A stretch of DNA of 33,448 bases, taken from the NCBI GenBank assembly GCA_937139035.1, contig CAKZPK010000292.1, positions 1 to 33,448 of the forward strand, written 5' to 3'. The stretch's first letter is position 1; every line of letters begins with the position of its first letter. A model generated the notes under the pieces. The model was not told where the DNA came from and did no database searches. It saw nothing but the letters and a program-made list of their open reading frames with translations. The position numbers and the translations under genes are program-made. Source of the DNA: an uncultured Crocinitomix sp. GTDB lineage: Bacteria > Bacteroidota > Bacteroidia > Flavobacteriales_D > Crocinitomicaceae. Positions 15,329 through 25,600 of the stretch are shown in pieces.

Positions 15329-17446
15329 ATGAAAAATTTCATTCTTACTAGTCTCTTTTGTTTTGCAGTGGGTGCATTAAACGCGCAAGTGGCACCTTGG
15401 TGTGGAACCGATCAATATAACGAATCTATTTTTGCAGCAAATCCAGATTTACGTTTGCAAATGCATGAACACTTAATGCGTGTTAACGGTGGTGCATATG
15501 CTAGTGAAGAAAGAGATGAAGAATGTATAATTCCAGTAGTTGTGCACGTTTTGCATGACAATGGCGAAGGTAATGTTAGTTACGAGCAAATTTTGAGTGG
15601 TATCGAAATGTTGAATGAAGATTTTAACCGTGCAAACGAAGATGCTGAAGATACACGTGACACTGATGGAGCTCCTTTTTTAGATATTGCATCCAATATG
15701 GGTGTTCGTTTTGAGATGGCGAAAATTGATCCAGATGGAAATTGCACAAATGGTGTGCAGCGTCGTTATGCAGGTTCAAGAAGTTATAATGCAAGCAATA
15801 ATATGAAACATTACAGTTCAGGCGGATTAGATGCTTGGAACCGTAATTTCTATTTTAACATCTGGCTTGTAAACTCTATTGAATCTGACGGTGCAGGAAC
15901 CATTTTAGGTTATGCAGAGTTTCCGTATGGAGGCGGAAGTAGTAATTATGGTGTAATTATTAGAAATGATGCCTACGGAACAGTTGGTACAGCAAGCGGT
16001 GACAGAACACTATCGCATGAAGTAGGACATTGTCTTGGTTTATTGCATACGTTCCAAGGTGGATGCCATGGCTCTGCATGTGATGATAACGGAGATTATT
16101 GTTGCGACACTCCTCCAGTAAGTGAGGCGCAATGGTCATGCAGCACTACCCAAAACACTTGTGACGATATTCCTTCAGGAGATTTATATGGATTTGATGC
16201 ATTGGATCAGTTTGAAAATTTCATGAGCTATAGCCCTTGTCAAAACATGTTCTCAGAAGACCAAAAAACAATTGTTTTAGGAAACTTGGCAGGAATCGGA
16301 TTTTTAGAAAGCTTAGTAGACCCAGATCACCATGACGAAACTGGTGTAGGATTACCTGCAGTTCTTTGCAAGGCTCAATTCATGTCAGAAAAACCAGAAA
16401 TTTGCGCAGGGTCTACCATCCAATATTTTGATGATTCTTATGCAAATGTTACAGAGTGGAACTGGACATTTGAAGGTGGAACGCCGGCAACATCAACTGA
16501 AGAAAATCCAGTTGTGTCTTATGCAACTGCAGGACATTATAAAGTTGAACTAGAAGTTTCTGATGGAGCTAGCACAGTTTCCACTACTCAAGAACAATAT
16601 GCACTCATTTTGCCAACCCCAGGTAATTCATTGCCTTACTCAGAAAGTTTTGAAACAATAGGAATGATTCCTGATAACATTACGATTTTAACTTTAGATG
16701 AAGATGGAGAAGATGAATGGGTAGTTACCGACGAAGTAGGATATACAGGAACACATTGCGCATATCTTTCTAACAGAGGAAATGACAACAGAACAAAAGA
16801 TGAGATCATTTCCAGCACATTTGATTTAAGTGGAATTGATCCAGATGACGATATTATTTTCAACTTTAAATATGCCTATGTACGCAGACATAGTGGAGAT
16901 GATGAGTGGTTGCGTTTTTACATCTCCAATAATTGCGGTGAAACATGGACATTAAGAAAAAATATTCATGGAGACGATTTGGGTGAAGAAGTTCAAAGCA
17001 GCTCTTATACACCAGAATCAAAAGACGAATGGTACCAAGTAAATATCACTAATATTAATCCTGATTATTATACAGACGGTTTCCGCTTTAAAATTCAGTT
17101 TGAAAATGATAATGGTAATAATATTTATATAGATGACATCAATATATCCACCAGCGCAATGGTTGGTCTTGATGAAAATGAAATAAATGCTTTAAACCTC
17201 AGTGTTTATCCAAATCCTGCCAATGATTATTTAACCATTTCAATGAATTTAGCTTCACAATCAGAAGTTAATGTAACATTACTAAACGCTCTTGGACAAC
17301 AAGTAGGATCAGTTTTTAATGGTGAATTAGCAATGGGTAACAACGAATTTTCTTACGATCTTTCTAATTTGCCAAAAGGAGTTTATTTTATTAGATCTGT
17401 AAATGCTCAAGGAGTTACAGAAACAATTCGTTTTGTGAAAGAATAA
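15329..17446 (+). CDS. Secreted M43 metalloprotease with PKD and T9SS type A sorting domain (paralog)
   Basis: This 705-residue paralog of the upstream gene has the same domain order. The signal peptide ends at NAQ (residue 20). The catalytic domain has the canonical zinc motif HEVGHCLGLLH (His230, Glu231, His234, His240) and Met-turn FMSYSPC. Many Cys residues around GGCHGSACDD and DYCCDTP recall pappalysin/ulilysin disulfides and calcium loops. A PKD domain (WNWTFEGG, YKVELEVS), the beta-sandwich module (LPYSESFETI, WLRFYISNNCGETW) and a type A sorting domain (VYPNP, GVYFIRS, RFVKE) follow. Unlike the upstream copy it keeps the Gly of HExxHxxGxxH, so it is probably the more typical active enzyme. 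It ends 44 bp before a strong terminator and is likely co-transcribed with the upstream copy. Confidence 0.93.
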   Translation: MKNFILTSLFCFAVGALNAQVAPWCGTDQYNESIFAANPDLRLQMHEHLMRVNGGAYASEERDEECIIPVVVHVLHDNGEGNVSYEQILSGIEMLNEDFNRANEDAEDTRDTDGAPFLDIASNMGVRFEMAKIDPDGNCTNGVQRRYAGSRSYNASNNMKHYSSGGLDAWNRNFYFNIWLVNSIESDGAGTILGYAEFPYGGGSSNYGVIIRNDAYGTVGTASGDRTLSHEVGHCLGLLHTFQGGCHGSACDDNGDYCCDTPPVSEAQWSCSTTQNTCDDIPSGDLYGFDALDQFENFMSYSPCQNMFSEDQKTIVLGNLAGIGFLESLVDPDHHDETGVGLPAVLCKAQFMSEKPEICAGSTIQYFDDSYANVTEWNWTFEGGTPATSTEENPVVSYATAGHYKVELEVSDGASTVSTTQEQYALILPTPGNSLPYSESFETIGMIPDNITILTLDEDGEDEWVVTDEVGYTGTHCAYLSNRGNDNRTKDEIISSTFDLSGIDPDDDIIFNFKYAYVRRHSGDDEWLRFYISNNCGETWTLRKNIHGDDLGEEVQSSSYTPESKDEWYQVNITNINPDYYTDGFRFKIQFENDNGNNIYIDDINISTSAMVGLDENEINALNLSVYPNPANDYLTISMNLASQSEVNVTLLNALGQQVGSVFNGELAMGNNEFSYDLSNLPKGVYFIRSVNAQGVTETIRFVKE

Positions 17447-17490
17447 ATCACTTTATTCTCAATAACCTCATCTCGAAAATTTAAGTTTTT

Positions 17491-17530
17491 AAAAATTCAT
17501 TTGCTTATTAAAGTGAATGAATTTTTGTTT
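17491..17530 (+). terminator. Rho-independent-like terminator after the protease pair
   Basis: The 11-bp arms AAAAATTCATT (17491-17501) and AATGAATTTTT (17516-17526) enclose a 14-nt loop and run into TTTTTGTTTT. It lies 44 bp past the second protease stop. The stem is A/T-rich, as expected in this genome. Confidence 0.75.
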
Positions 17531-17615
17531 TAAATCGACCTTATTACTCTATAAAGTCGACCGCTCATTAACACCCTAAAATTGGGCAATTCCCCACCTG
17601 TTTCAAACAAAAAAT

Positions 17616-17649
17616 TACCAGTTATGAATTGCACAATACCAGTTATGAA
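17616..17649. repeat. Direct repeat with 21-bp period upstream of the RHS operon
   Basis: TACCAGTTATGAA occurs twice (17616-17628 and 17637-17649), with starts exactly 21 bp apart, or two helical turns. It lies 76-109 bp before the first gene of the operon. The spacing suits a regulator that binds the same DNA face twice, but a simple slippage duplication is also possible. Confidence 0.5.
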
Positions 17650-17724
17650 ATAAGAATAAAATTCTATTCGATATATCCTTTTATTGAAGATTCAATTAGA
17701 AAAGTAAACCTAAAACGAATCAAT

Positions 17725-18438
17725 ATGAAGTGGGTCTTATTATTATTTATAGCTTCTGCAAATTGCAGTTTTTCTTATGCAGTTAAAAACGAATCATTGT
17801 TGGTTGTTCCGCCACCAGTTACAGTCTTGCGTGTAAATACAGAGGCCATTATAGATGGAGGAGAATATATAGTTGATGTGAAAGAAACAACAACCTCTTA
17901 TGCATCAGGCGGAATTGAAGCAATTGAAATTGTAGGATTAGAAGAAGCAGATGAAATTGTGATTACAATTCCAGGTGGTGAAGAAGGAGATCCACTGAAA
18001 GTAGTCTTTAATATCATTGAAGGTGAGATTACAAATTTACATGGACGCTTAGATTATGAAGACGGAACACATGACGTGTCATTTGACAAGGAACAATATT
18101 TTACTTACGAAGAAACCACTCTAACAATTCATGCCACTGACCAAAGTTCCGAAGTACCAATAGAAAGTAAGATATACCTCACCTTAGAAAATGGCTTGGC
18201 CTTTACACCTAATGGTGATGAAGCCTATGATGAGATATCCTTATACATGGATGGCGAATTCGAAGTGACAAATATCGAATTTTCGAAATTGGATGGAACG
18301 GTGGTCTACACCACTGAAGATAAGAATTTCATTTGGAATGGAAGGATCGAGGGAATCCTGATAGATGAAGGAACATACAATTATGCCATTACCATTGGCG
18401 ACGAAATAATACAAGGTCAATTTTTAGTCCAATATTAA
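17725..18438 (+). CDS. Secreted protein with T9SS type B (CHU_C) sorting domain
   Basis: This protein has 237 residues from ATG 17725. A longer frame from TTG 17629 exists, but its extra 32 residues precede a normal signal peptide (MKWVLLLFIASANCSFSYA), so the later start is preferred. The middle is beta-rich and acidic with no known fold. The C-terminal about 85 residues match the gliding-motility-associated C-terminal domain: FTPNGD followed by YDEISLY, an IEFSKLDGTVVYTT stretch in place of the usual 'NRWG-VY', WNGR, GTYNYAI and a final FLVQY. Such domains direct export by T9SS. It is the first gene of the RHS operon, with 51 bp to the next gene. It may be a surface component serving the RHS proteins, for example an anchor or adhesin (inference). 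Confidence 0.75.
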   Translation: MKWVLLLFIASANCSFSYAVKNESLLVVPPPVTVLRVNTEAIIDGGEYIVDVKETTTSYASGGIEAIEIVGLEEADEIVITIPGGEEGDPLKVVFNIIEGEITNLHGRLDYEDGTHDVSFDKEQYFTYEETTLTIHATDQSSEVPIESKIYLTLENGLAFTPNGDEAYDEISLYMDGEFEVTNIEFSKLDGTVVYTTEDKNFIWNGRIEGILIDEGTYNYAITIGDEIIQGQFLVQY

Positions 18439-18489
18439 AATTAATAACCCATTCGTCAGCAATAGCCTGGCGGATCAAATAAAAATCTA

Positions 18490-19038
18490 ATGAAAATTAC
18501 ACTTCAAAATGTTTTGACGGGTGTCCTATTGGTGGGCATGACATTCCTCTTTTACCTTCAATTTGCGGAAAAAGAAAATTTAAAAACTGGCTTTGTTCGG
18601 TCGCAAGAATTGGTTTACCAATTTGACGGAATGATTGATGCCATGGAAAAATTTGAGCAAGAGCAAAATGAATGGACTCAGAATATTGAAACCTTAAAAA
18701 ATGATTATCAAACTTCGGTAGACAACTATAATAATTCGCGCCCTAATTTATCAGAAGAAGAAATGATGCAACAAGAAAATTTATTGCAACACCAGTATAA
18801 TAATGTGGCAAAATATGCGCAAGAAATGGAAATCACTTTGATAGAGCGTGAAACAGAAATTTTGGAAGGTGTATTAAATCAAGTGAACGCCTTTTCGGAA
18901 AGTTTTGCAACTGAAAATGAATTGGATTTATTGATTACCACTGCAGAATCAGGGACAATTTTATATGGAGATCCGGGATTAGATTATACAGACGAATTAT
19001 TAGAATCTATTAACAATCAATACAACGGAATAGAATGA
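18490..19038 (+). CDS. OmpH/Skp-like periplasmic chaperone with N-terminal membrane helix
   Basis: This 182-residue protein has a hydrophobic N-terminus (about residues 8-24, acting as uncleaved anchor or signal), a small GFVRSQELVYQF strand, a long charged coiled-coil hairpin rich in Glu/Gln/Asn (about residues 45-125), and the returning ILYGDPGLDYTDELLESIN end. This order matches OmpH/Skp chaperones, whose coiled-coil arms hold outer-membrane or exported proteins in the periplasm. Generic Skp genes usually sit next to bamA. This copy is instead inside the RHS operon and overlaps the next gene by 4 bp (ATGA). That suggests a dedicated chaperone for the giant proteins downstream (inference). 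Confidence 0.8.
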   Translation: MKITLQNVLTGVLLVGMTFLFYLQFAEKENLKTGFVRSQELVYQFDGMIDAMEKFEQEQNEWTQNIETLKNDYQTSVDNYNNSRPNLSEEEMMQQENLLQHQYNNVAKYAQEMEITLIERETEILEGVLNQVNAFSESFATENELDLLITTAESGTILYGDPGLDYTDELLESINNQYNGIE

Positions 19039-19628
19039 AATTAGCCACACTTTTTCTCATATTAATTATAGGTTTTGCTTGCCAAAAAGAGGCAGAAACA
19101 CTGATGGATTCATCTGAAACAACAAAGGAAGAGATTAGTACAAAATCTGACGATCCCTACTATAAAACTAAAACGGTAAATGGCTTCAATATTGCCGTAA
19201 CATATATCCCAAACATAGAAAATAATGCCGCGTCCAATTCAAATCACGAGCCAGACCAAAGCGTTCATTTCACAATGGAAATTGAGGCAGATGGTAAACG
19301 GAAGAAAGGCAATTTTTTATACAACAATGTTTCTGCCGTTGGAGACTTTAAGGACAATGTTAATTATTTCAATTTTTCCATAATTGAAGATATACGTGTG
19401 GCGGTTAATGATACCCCCTACAATGTGGTATTAAGCAATATGGAAAACACTTACACCTTAAGTGATAACCGTAAAATACATTTTGTTGCAGTACCACCAA
19501 CAGAAGGATTTGAAGCGCAAAACATTCAACAAATCAGCTTTATATATGATGATGTCACGCTAGGAATTGGCAGGACAAAATTCACTTTCAATGCTGAAAA
19601 TTTTAAACCAATTCCGAACAAAATATAG
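19035..19628 (+). CDS. Small lipoprotein of the RHS operon, unknown function
   Basis: This 197-residue protein has a lipoprotein signal (MKLATLFLILIIGFAC, Cys16 lipidated) and then a short acidic, disordered linker. The rest is a beta-rich domain with alternating strands (FNIAVTYIPN, SVHFTMEIEA, KIHFVAVPP, ISFIYDDVTL, KFTFNAENF). No known family was recognised. It overlaps the chaperone gene by 4 bp (ATGA) and ends 8 bp before the RHS N-terminal half, so it is made with them. It may be an outer-membrane accessory or assembly factor (inference). Confidence 0.8.
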   Translation: MKLATLFLILIIGFACQKEAETLMDSSETTKEEISTKSDDPYYKTKTVNGFNIAVTYIPNIENNAASNSNHEPDQSVHFTMEIEADGKRKKGNFLYNNVSAVGDFKDNVNYFNFSIIEDIRVAVNDTPYNVVLSNMENTYTLSDNRKIHFVAVPPTEGFEAQNIQQISFIYDDVTLGIGRTKFTFNAENFKPIPNKI

Positions 19629-19636
19629 AATTGATT

Positions 19637-22600
19637 ATGTCAAGATTAGAACGAAAAAATTCATTTTTAAAGAAGATGGCCATTTTTATGGTCTTCAATA
19701 TGGTGTTTGAAATTGTTGCACCTACAGCTGCAATGGCACTAACATCAGGGCCAAGCTCCCCTGAATTTGGAAGTTTTGAACCAGTCGCCACCAATAATAT
19801 GGTAGACCCATTTAGCGGTGATTTCACCTACAATTTACCCGTTTTAATGGTTCCCGGAACCAATGGCGGCGGTTATCCAATTTCATTGTCCTACCATAGC
19901 GGAGCAACTGGAGAGCAAGAAGCCTCATGGGTGGGTCATGGTTGGACTCTGAACCCTGGAGCAATCAATAGAGGTAAGCAAGGCTTTCCTGATGATTGGA
20001 ACGGAGAAGAGATTATTAATCATAATAAATCGATACCTAGTGTCACGGTAACTGCAGGAGCAAATGCTAATTTAGAAACATTCAGTATCTCAGTTCCAGG
20101 AAGTGTAAATGGTTCAATTTCATATAATAATTATAAAGGATTTGGATATAGCACAGGCGCTGGATTATCCTTGGCCAAAGGTTTTATTTCATTAGGATTT
20201 AACATAACAGATGGACAAAAAGCGTTCTCACTTCGAGTTAACCCTTGGTCATTAATAAATAGACAGAAAGAAGATACTGAAGCAAAGCAAGCGGAATATA
20301 AGAATACAGAGAAAGCTTACGAAGCTGCAGAATGTGGTGACGAGGATGCATTAAAGGCAAAACTAAAAAGTCTTTCAAAAGAATTAAAGGGGGCATCTGG
20401 CGTAGGCGGAATTTATGGTGTGACATCACTTTCTGGTGGTCAAAAACCAAATCAAATCAATGATTATGCTGGAGGTGCATTTAATTTTTCTATTGGATTT
20501 TTAACATCTCCTTCACCATTAGAAGCGGGGCCAGAATATGGTTTTACCGGTTCCGTAGCAATTCAAAACAACATACCAATGACCGAGAATTTTGCTTATG
20601 GGAATTATTATAATTCAAATGCCTATGCTGATGACAACAACTTAATGGATTACTATACTGAAAAGGAACACAATTATGAAAACAACGATATTTTTCTTGG
20701 AATACCACATACTTTAACAGATCAGTATATGGTCACTGGAGAAGGAATCGGTGGCGCCTTTCGTCTTCATCAAAAAACAGTAGGACAGTTACGACCCAAC
20801 AAAATAAACAGCGAAGTTGTAATAGGCAATTTAGGCTTTGAAATCTCAACAACTCAGAATATTGAAATGGGTGTTGACGTTGGAGTCGGTTATCACAACT
20901 ATAGACAAGAAGGCTGGGAATTGTATGATGGAATCGAAGAATATTCGAGCGAAGCGGCTAGTGTATTTCGTTTTAATAATGACTTAGGAGGAAGTGTGGA
21001 ATTTGATAATGATGAGTCAGCTGAATCAGCTTTGCTACATAAGAATAATGGTGTACCAGGATTCAAAAAGTATACGGCAAATACGAACTATATGGATCAA
21101 AATGTCAATTCTAATATCTCAACTGATGATTATGGAATAGGCGCGTCTTCATACATTGGACATAATTCTTTTTCTCAAAAGAGTGTAACATCCGGAACAG
21201 TTCATTACAATGCTTACGAGAAAAGTGAAGAGATTGAGGAATTTGTCTCTTATGGTGACCTCTCCATATCTGATCAAATAGCTGAACTAAGCGTTAAAAA
21301 TAAGGCGGGTGAATCTTATAATTATGGCCTTCCAGTATTCGCTAGAGATGAAAAAGAAATTTCTATTGGTTTGACAGGAATCAATCCACAACCATGGGTT
21401 CAAAATGGATATTTAGTGTATACAGATGCAGATGTTTCTACTGTAAGTAACCGAAATAATTTCAAAATTATTCAAGGACAAGAGCGCAAAGCACCATACG
21501 TAAGCTCTTATTTATTGACTTCAATTTATGAACCAAATTATATTGACAGGACAAATAACGGACCTACTGAGGATGATTTTGGTGGTTATACAAAATTCAA
21601 TTATAAACAAATTTGGGGAAGCTTAGCTGGAGATGATAAGGGTGACTTAAATAATAGCGAAACTAACTGGTACCATTGGCGTTACCCATATACTGGATTA
21701 TATTATAATCGAGGTAGAATGTCTGATAAAAAAGACGATATGGGGAGTTATTCTTCTGGAGAAAAAGAAGTTTATTACCTAGAAGAAATTGAAACCAAAA
21801 CACATATTGCTATTTTTCATACTTCAGATAGAAAGGATGGCTACTCTGCAAGTACGAATGTAACTGCTGCTTCAGCGACTGAAGTAGCTAAGGGTAATAA
21901 AAAACTTCAAAAATTAGATAAAATTGAACTTTTTGTAAAAGATGATGCTTGGGATGCTTATATCGCAAGTGGAATAGGTGCACCTGCTCCAGATCCAACC
22001 TTAAAGCCTGCTCCTCTGAAAACGGTAAATTTTGACTATGATTATTTAAACGTACCTGGTCTTCCAAATTCGGAAACTGGAGAGGGAAAATTGACCTTGA
22101 CTCGTGTTTGGTTTGATTATAATGGTATTTATAAAGCGCAAATTAGTCCTTATGAATTTGAATACAATTACCCAGAATATGCTAATTACCCTACGAAATA
22201 TAAAACAGGAGCTGATGATGTTACCGCTGGATATATCAATTTTAATGGAGCAGCAAGCGAGATAGAAAACCCAGCTTATAACTCTCAGCAATTAAACGCT
22301 TGGGGGTATAATCAAGGGGCAGCTGTTGGACAAGATGCACATGATAAAATGAGGGCTTGGCTGGATCAGAGATTAGTCAACGGTGAGGATATTGCAGGTA
22401 ATCCTGCTGATCCAATTTATGATCCTGCTGCCTGGAATTTAAAAACGATTAAACTACCATCTGGAGGAGAAATTCATGTACAATATGAGCAAGATGATTA
22501 TCAATTTGTTCAGGATAAGGTCGCGCATGTAATGGTTCCATTAACGGCCGATTCTTATGACACAAATTCACCACGTTATTATTTAGATGCTGAAGCCATA

Positions 22601-25600
22601 GGTGTGACAACAGCAGAAGAAAAGGATGCCTTGGTAGATGCGATTAATAAAATGTACGGAATAGAAGCAAATAAAATCTACTTTAAAATGCTCTATTCAA
22701 TGGCACCGCCAAATACCGATCCGCAAATAGCCGATTGTGATGTTGAATATATTAAAGGTTATGTTAATGTAGAAATGGCCGGATTAGAGCCAGAACCAGG
22801 AGGCACAGGTAAAGTATATATTGACTTAGTAGCTGGACAACCAGACCGATTTGATTTACCAAAAAAAGTATGTCAAGAATATGAAAAAGCTTTTTTAAGT
22901 GGTAAATCTTTAAGCACAGATTGTGGAATAAACGGGGATTTAAATTTTGATGATAGTGATGAAGAAGAAATTGTAACACAATTTGTAGATATGTTGGCTG
23001 ATTTACCAACTCCTGGAGCTTCTATAGGTTGTCTTAATGTAAGTTGGGAAAATTCTTATTTCCGTGTGCCTTGTATTAAGCCAAAAAAAGGTGGAGGGTT
23101 ACGCGTTAAGCGATTAATGATGTATACACCGGCTTTGCATTCTGGAGAAGAATCTGAACTTTACGGCACAGAATATGTCTATAAATTCCGCGACGCAGAT
23201 GGTAAAATTAAATCGAGTGGTGTCGCTACCAACGAACCCTCTGCCATGCGAGAAGAAAATATTTTGGTAGATAATATTGACCGTTTGCCTAAAAATGATT
23301 GGGACAAATTAAAAGATATTATAACCGCTGGAAAAGAAAAAGAGAAGTTTGAAGGACCTATAGGCGAATCTTTATATGGTAACGCTTCTGTTGGCTACTC
23401 ACAAGTAATTACAAAGAATATCCACTCGGGTAAAACAAATACGGGCTATCAAATTAGCCAATTTCATACCTGCAAAGATTTTCCAATGATCTCAGATTTT
23501 ACTGATTTAGCTGGGAATACTAAAAATGATTATTTGCCAATTCCTGCACTTTGGGTGAATCAAGTCACAAATAATGTCTGGGCCGCACAAGGATATCATT
23601 TCCAGGTTAATAATATGCACGGACAAATGAAACGCACTGCTACCTACACGGGTAATTATGCAAATGCTGTTGATCCATTCAATGGCAATCTAGTTAGCGC
23701 AACTGAATATGACTACTTTAAAGTAGGGGAGGAAATTCCAGTTATGAATTCATTGGAAGAAATTGTGAATTTACCTTTAGGAAAGGAAAGTGAAATGTAT
23801 ATGGAATCACGTTCAGTGAAGGACCATATGCATGATGTTAGTGCTGAATTTGACGCTGGAGTAGGGATTTTTGGAAATATTCCAATTCCAATGGGAAGCT
23901 TATTCCCATCATACACGCACGTGGAAACTGAGTTACACACCCATGTTACCAATAAAATTACGCGTTATCCCGCAGTTGTCCGCTCTGTTAGAAATTATAC
24001 AGATGGAATCTGGTCGAAATCTGAAAACCTGGCCTTTAATTCACAAACCGGCGATCCTGTAATTACAAGAACCTATGATGATTTTAATGAATCAAATGAA
24101 GCTAACCAATTTGAGATCAATAGTACAGATCATCATGGATGGTTCACTTCTTATACCATTCCAGCTCATCAAGAATACGCCAATATGGGGCAAGTGGCAT
24201 TGAATGAAGGAAAAATCTACGGAAACGTAGGAGGTGGATTAGGTTATATGATTGATAAATTTGTTGAACCTCTTGATAATAGTGTTACGTTAAGTTTTTA
24301 TAGCGCAGCTGGGCCGATTGATGTCTGTGATGCAACAAAACAATTAACTGCTGGAGATCTAATTCAACTTATAGGAACAAATGAGTTGTATCATATTGCC
24401 GCAATTAATGGAACGGATATTGATTTGGTCTCTACTTATTATAATACAATAACTCCAACGAGTGCGACTAACATTCAATTTAAAGTTATTCGAAGTGGAA
24501 AAACAAATCAAGCATCAGCTAATGTTGGTTCATTTATCACGTATGGTAAATCAACAGCACTAAATGCAACCTTACCTGATATTGTGACACTTCCGTTAAG
24601 TGACCCTGCTCACCCTAGTAACGGGGCATATCTAGATAGATTGGCATTGGTGGCTTCGTTGAACGGTGTTTTAGGAGCAGGCGGTATTGTTAACATTCCA
24701 GCTGGTGTAATTTTAGACCCAGCTAATCCAGGAGCATGCACAGCTGAGGATGCTACTTTCGAAGTCGTTCTTCAGGGGGATGGAAATTATTCAATGACTC
24801 TTACAACTACCAGCGGAATTATAACAGAAACCTTTAACAGTCTTGAACAAGGGACTATAACTAAAACAGGATCAGATTTGAATGCTGTCCGCACAGCAAA
24901 TACGGGGAATTCAATCATAACAATTTCCGCAAAATGTGGTGTTTCGACTCCCTCGCCAAATTATACACTGGATCGTGGATTTATGACTTATGATGTTTCA
25001 AGTTTACCATTTGGCGCAATAGTGCAGGACGTAACATTTGGCACCAATGCAAGTTTAATAGGGTCACCTTTCAATATTGATGTATTCCTGTCAAATTATG
25101 TTGGCCCTGTAGATGTCTCAGAATATGACGCATTTATTGGTAGTACCATAGCAACCTTTACTGCTAATGCTGGAACCAATTCCGTTGCACTTCCAAATAC
25201 TGTTATTGATGGTTCTGGTGAGGTTAAACTATGCTTAAGAGATAGACTTTACGACGTTAATGGAATAGGTTCCCCAGAGGCAAGTAATTCTTTCTATTTT
25301 GCTTATGACTCTCCACATTATCTAACGGTTGATTACGAAATTTCAAATGACTGTGGATTAGAAATTCAAAACGTTGATGAAGGAGTATTCCAAATTGACC
25401 CAGAAAGCAGTGCGTTATTTTATGGCGGCATAGGCGGAGATTGTGAAGTTCAATCAATTGAATGTTTCGAATTTTGTGAGGAAATTTATCCGATTAAGAC
25501 AATTGAGAATGTTATTACTGCCAGCTCCAGCTCTCTCTCTGATGATTGGGATTATGATGAATCTGAATATGATAATGGCATTACAAATTATAATGCATTT

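Noticed and set aside
17629..17724. N-terminal extension of the type B CTD protein from TTG 17629
   Set aside because: The extra 32 residues precede a normal signal peptide that starts at ATG 17725, and they overlap the direct-repeat region.
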